The notes under the pieces were generated by a model, which saw only the letters and a list, made by a program, of their open reading frames with translations, made no database searches and was not told where the DNA came from. From Chryseobacterium sp. LAM-KRS1 (lineage in GTDB: Bacteria > Bacteroidota > Bacteroidia > Flavobacteriales > Weeksellaceae): a stretch of DNA of 64,000 nucleotides. The first letter of the stretch is position 1, and each line of letters begins with the position of its first letter. Made by a program: the position numbers and the translations under genes. The stretch spans positions 372,001-436,000 of the forward strand of contig NZ_JAAOIZ010000002.1 of the NCBI RefSeq assembly GCF_013184525.1. Direction: 5' to 3'. Below, in pieces: positions 61,316 to 64,000 of this stretch.

Positions 61316-63631
61316 ATGTCATTTAATGCTTATAATCCTGGAATCATACATTTTATTCCCACTAAAACTTTTCATTTAGCAGGCTTAGGTTGTATCATAT
61401 TCTCAGGTGTGATCCATGCTCAGAAAATTAAAAAAGATTCAATTCCCGTCACTATTCAGACGGTAGAAATTATAGGGCGAAAATCCAAAGATTATATTTC
61501 CGATTATTCATTTGCGGCCACTAAGATTGCGATGAAAAACAAAGATCTTCCGCTCACGCTCAATACGGTTACCAAAGAACTTATTAACGACAGGCAGGCG
61601 TTCAGGCTGGGAGATGTATTGAAAAATGTTGCAGGCGTTTCCAATGTGAGTTTTTATAATCAGTACAGCATCCGGGGAATCAGCCAGAATGAAGAAGGCC
61701 AGATCATTAATGGAATGCGCACCAGGCAATATTATTTTCTTCAGCCGATGACCCCACACATCGAGCGTGTGGAGGTTTTTAAAGGTCCGGCAAGTATTAC
61801 CATGTCCAGCGTAGACCCAGGAGGAACGATCAACATGGTAACTAAAAAACCTTTGGCAAATTCCCGTTACGAAGTAAGTTTATCGGGAGGAAGCTTTGAT
61901 ACCTATCGCCTTTCCGCAGATGTAACCGGACCTTTGAATACCAGTAAAACGCTTTTATATCGTTTCAACGGTGCCCATCAGCATGCCAAATCATTTCGGG
62001 ATCATGTAAAAAATAACGGAATTTTAATAGCTCCCTCGATCTCCTTTATCCCTAATGATAGAACTTCGGTGAATGTAGAAATGATTTACAACGAAATGAA
62101 CGGAAACCTCGACAGAGGACAGCCTATCTTTGGAGCAGTTGCCGGAAAAACCGATCTCAACAGCACTCCTGTCAGTTTAAATCTGGGGGCTCCGGGTGAC
62201 TATTTTAAAACAAAAGATCTTACTCTGATGGGAAGCCTAGCCCATCATTTCAATAAAAACATCAGTTTTAATGCTTCTTATATGAAACAGTTCTGGAACG
62301 AAGACATCCATGAAACGAGGACCACAAATTCTTTTGTGCCGGATATCAGCAATAACCAGATTTCCAGCCTGGTGATGATGCAGTATATGGAAAGAATTCA
62401 ACATTGGTCGGTGGATAATATTAATGCCTATTTTAATTTTACTTACAGAACAGGACCCCTTGAACATCAGACGTTAGTAGGATATGACAGCCATATCTGG
62501 GAGAAAAAAAGCGGCGGAAAACAAGATGCCGCAAGAGGTTTCATGATGAAGGATGGAACAGTAAGCTCATCTTATAATCCAGCCAATGCTGCTTTATATC
62601 AGACATCGGTTTATAATGGCATTATATTTCCCACCCCCAATGTGAGCCCATTCGACCTGACGCCCGGAGCGGCAAACCATCAGGGGAATAACTATACTGT
62701 TTTGAATATCATCAACCCGTTACCAACGGCTTTAACAACTACTCATGCAGCATATGTACAACATTTACTGACGTGGAAAAAGTTTAAACTTCTGGCGGGA
62801 CTCAGACAGGAATGGTTTCAGGACATTACCCAATATAAGAAAGCGGAAGAAAGTTCTTTCAGAAATCAGAAGATGCTTTACCGGGTCGGCCTGACATACA
62901 GCATCACAGAAAATACAAACATATACGCAACATATCTTACAGGGTATCAGCCACAATCCAATACGGTTACCCTGATGCCGCAAACAGTAAATTTTACAGG
63001 TGCAATTTCCGCCTCATTGTACAAACCCCTGCTTTCCGATCTGAAAGAATTCGGGGTCAAAACCAAGCTTTTTGGAAAAATTAATGCCACTTTTTCCATC
63101 TATGAAATCAATCAGAAAAATATCCTGATGAACGCCAATAATCCTGCAGAGCCTGATCAACTGATCCAGCGTGGCGCAGACAGAAGCCGTGGTTTTGAGG
63201 CTGAGTTTACGGGTCATATTCTTCCGCAATGGCACATTTACGCTGGTTACAGCTATATTGACGCAAGGGTTCTGGATGATTCCAATCCTGCTTTAATTGG
63301 TTTAGCTAAAGAAAATACCTCAAAAAATTCCGTCAATATCTGGACGAGGTATAATTTTACCAACATTCAGCTTTTAAAAGACTTCGGAATGGGTGCGGGA
63401 ATACTCTATCAAAGTAAAAAAATTCCCTGGTTCACCAGAAGTTTCGAGCTTCCTGCTTATGCTACCGTGGATGTGGCAATTTATTATTCCGTACCGCAAA
63501 CTAAGCTTCAGCTGGCTTTGAATGTGAACAATATTACCAATACAAGGTATTGGATAGGCGCTCAAAATTACCTGAGACTGTTCCCCGGTGCCCCAAGAAA
63601 TTATCTATTTACAGCAACTTATAAATTTTAA
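61316..63631 (+). CDS. TonB-dependent siderophore-type receptor
   Basis: This is a 771-aa outer-membrane receptor. The signal peptide covers about residues 20-35 (GCIIFSGVIHAQ). The plug domain follows (LRGDVLKNVAG-like FRLGDVLKNVAGVSNVSFYN, IRGISQNEEGQIINGMR, HIERVEVFKGPASITMSSVD and PGGTINMVTKKP), the classical FhuA/FpvA pattern. The barrel ends NYLFTATYKF with the terminal Phe. The long-start choice is supported because shorter starts would lose the signal. It should take up a ferric siderophore or similar metal complex. Three bases separate it from the DUF3526 permease start. Confidence 0.88.
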   Translation: MSFNAYNPGIIHFIPTKTFHLAGLGCIIFSGVIHAQKIKKDSIPVTIQTVEIIGRKSKDYISDYSFAATKIAMKNKDLPLTLNTVTKELINDRQAFRLGDVLKNVAGVSNVSFYNQYSIRGISQNEEGQIINGMRTRQYYFLQPMTPHIERVEVFKGPASITMSSVDPGGTINMVTKKPLANSRYEVSLSGGSFDTYRLSADVTGPLNTSKTLLYRFNGAHQHAKSFRDHVKNNGILIAPSISFIPNDRTSVNVEMIYNEMNGNLDRGQPIFGAVAGKTDLNSTPVSLNLGAPGDYFKTKDLTLMGSLAHHFNKNISFNASYMKQFWNEDIHETRTTNSFVPDISNNQISSLVMMQYMERIQHWSVDNINAYFNFTYRTGPLEHQTLVGYDSHIWEKKSGGKQDAARGFMMKDGTVSSSYNPANAALYQTSVYNGIIFPTPNVSPFDLTPGAANHQGNNYTVLNIINPLPTALTTTHAAYVQHLLTWKKFKLLAGLRQEWFQDITQYKKAEESSFRNQKMLYRVGLTYSITENTNIYATYLTGYQPQSNTVTLMPQTVNFTGAISASLYKPLLSDLKEFGVKTKLFGKINATFSIYEINQKNILMNANNPAEPDQLIQRGADRSRGFEAEFTGHILPQWHIYAGYSYIDARVLDDSNPALIGLAKENTSKNSVNIWTRYNFTNIQLLKDFGMGAGILYQSKKIPWFTRSFELPAYATVDVAIYYSVPQTKLQLALNVNNITNTRYWIGAQNYLRLFPGAPRNYLFTATYKF

Positions 63632-63634
63632 ACC

Positions 63635-64000
63635 ATGGCTTTTTCAAACCTGAAACTCATTGTAAGAAAAACCCGGCAGGATTTATTTAAAAGTAAACAA
63701 AACCTGCTCATTGCCATTACTGTTCTCCTGTTCTGCTTTATAAGCATTGGAATAGGTTTTACAAAATACGGTGAAACTTATTCAAAGATAAAGGAATACC
63801 GTAAAGAAACCCGTGAAAACTGGGAGCACAGGCCTGACAAGCATCCGCACAGGATGGCCCACTATGGTTATCTCGTTTTCAGAATCGGGCATCCGTTAAG
63901 TATTTTTGATAACGGATTGGACGATTACCTTGGAAATGTTATTTTCCTTGAAGCCCATAAACAAAATACCGCTAACCTTTCGGAAGCCGGAAGTTCAGGG
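63635..64000 (+). CDS. DUF3526 ABC-2-type permease, N-terminal part (cut by window edge)
   Basis: The 122 codons present begin MAFSNLKLIVRKTRQDLFKS, followed by a membrane segment (LLIAITVLLFCFISIGIGF), a coiled polar region, and RPDKHPHRMAHYGYLVFRIG, LSIFDNGLDDYLGNV, IFLEAHKQN. The HPHRMAHYG and DPG(L/V)D.YLG-like motifs are typical of DUF3526 ABC permeases, which work with an ABC ATPase encoded nearby, presumably beyond the window. The gene is tightly coupled to the TonB receptor, suggesting a shared export or uptake system. Confidence 0.8.
   Translation, partial: MAFSNLKLIVRKTRQDLFKSKQNLLIAITVLLFCFISIGIGFTKYGETYSKIKEYRKETRENWEHRPDKHPHRMAHYGYLVFRIGHPLSIFDNGLDDYLGNVIFLEAHKQNTANLSEAGSSG

Overview
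The window looks like chromosomal DNA from a Chryseobacterium-like member of the Flavobacteriia (Bacteroidota). The grounds are AT-rich intergenic DNA, promoters of the TAnnTTTG type, a type IX secretion sorting domain, several TonB-dependent receptors, RHS proteins of the DUF6443 kind and a short DUF721 protein beside recF. I had no database access, so genus level is an inference.

Layout. 1-5000: the recF end, a DUF721 protein, a membrane protein of the misnamed 'site-specific recombinase' family, a monofunctional transglycosylase, a metal/corrinoid-type binding lipoprotein and tRNA-Arg(ACG). 5100-14450: an envelope and stress region with a ChaA-type antiporter, a CsbD-like protein, an AraC regulator, a tiny lysine-rich ORF joined to a GH130 enzyme and a GT4 fusion protein, two paralogous 89-aa proteins bracketing the block, a broken ORF and a fatty acid desaturase. 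14451-19084: a large hybrid histidine kinase and a separate kinase/LuxR-type regulator pair, then a decayed IS5-family transposase.

19689-27863 is the most interesting part: a gene set that reads as a complete Bacteroidota version of a chaperone-usher pilus. It has four pilin-like proteins (two practically identical) plus the tail of a fifth, a PapD/DUF916-like chaperone, a 934-aa beta-barrel protein with Ig-like N-terminal and C-terminal plug-like domains, and a two-domain tip candidate whose C-terminal half resembles the pilins. Three pilins share one upstream cassette: a TAnnTTTG box behind a TGTAGT-N6-ACTACA inverted repeat. The first pilin instead has a heptanucleotide tandem repeat upstream. 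Terminators separate the outer pilins, while the last pilin reads into chaperone, barrel and tip genes.

28156-37400: a SMI1/KNR4-like orphan, an SDR/AraC pair, a LuxR regulator and an operon of PIG-L deacetylase, a 34-aa membrane peptide, a sodium:solute symporter and a DUF2911 protein. 37401-48193: a ceramidase-like membrane protein and a polymorphic-toxin locus (T9SS cargo, 918-aa YD-type protein, RHS protein with a variable tip, lipoprotein). Downstream of the RHS gene lies an orphan, N-terminally truncated RNase A-like toxin tip with its immunity protein, in a patch rearranged around GC-rich REP-like palindromes.

49485-53530: an XRE regulator, a SIR2-domain defence gene that appears split by a frameshift into 339-aa and 670-aa ORFs, a perfect operator-like inverted repeat and small ORFs including a proline-rich basic 48-aa peptide. 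53617-60496: a sucrose-type catabolic locus (LacI regulator, two LacI-like operators, TonB receptor, GH100 invertase, uridine-kinase-like P-loop kinase, SUT-like transporter). 60600-64000: an OmpA fossil, a small Cys/His exported protein, a siderophore-type TonB receptor and the start of a DUF3526 ABC permease.
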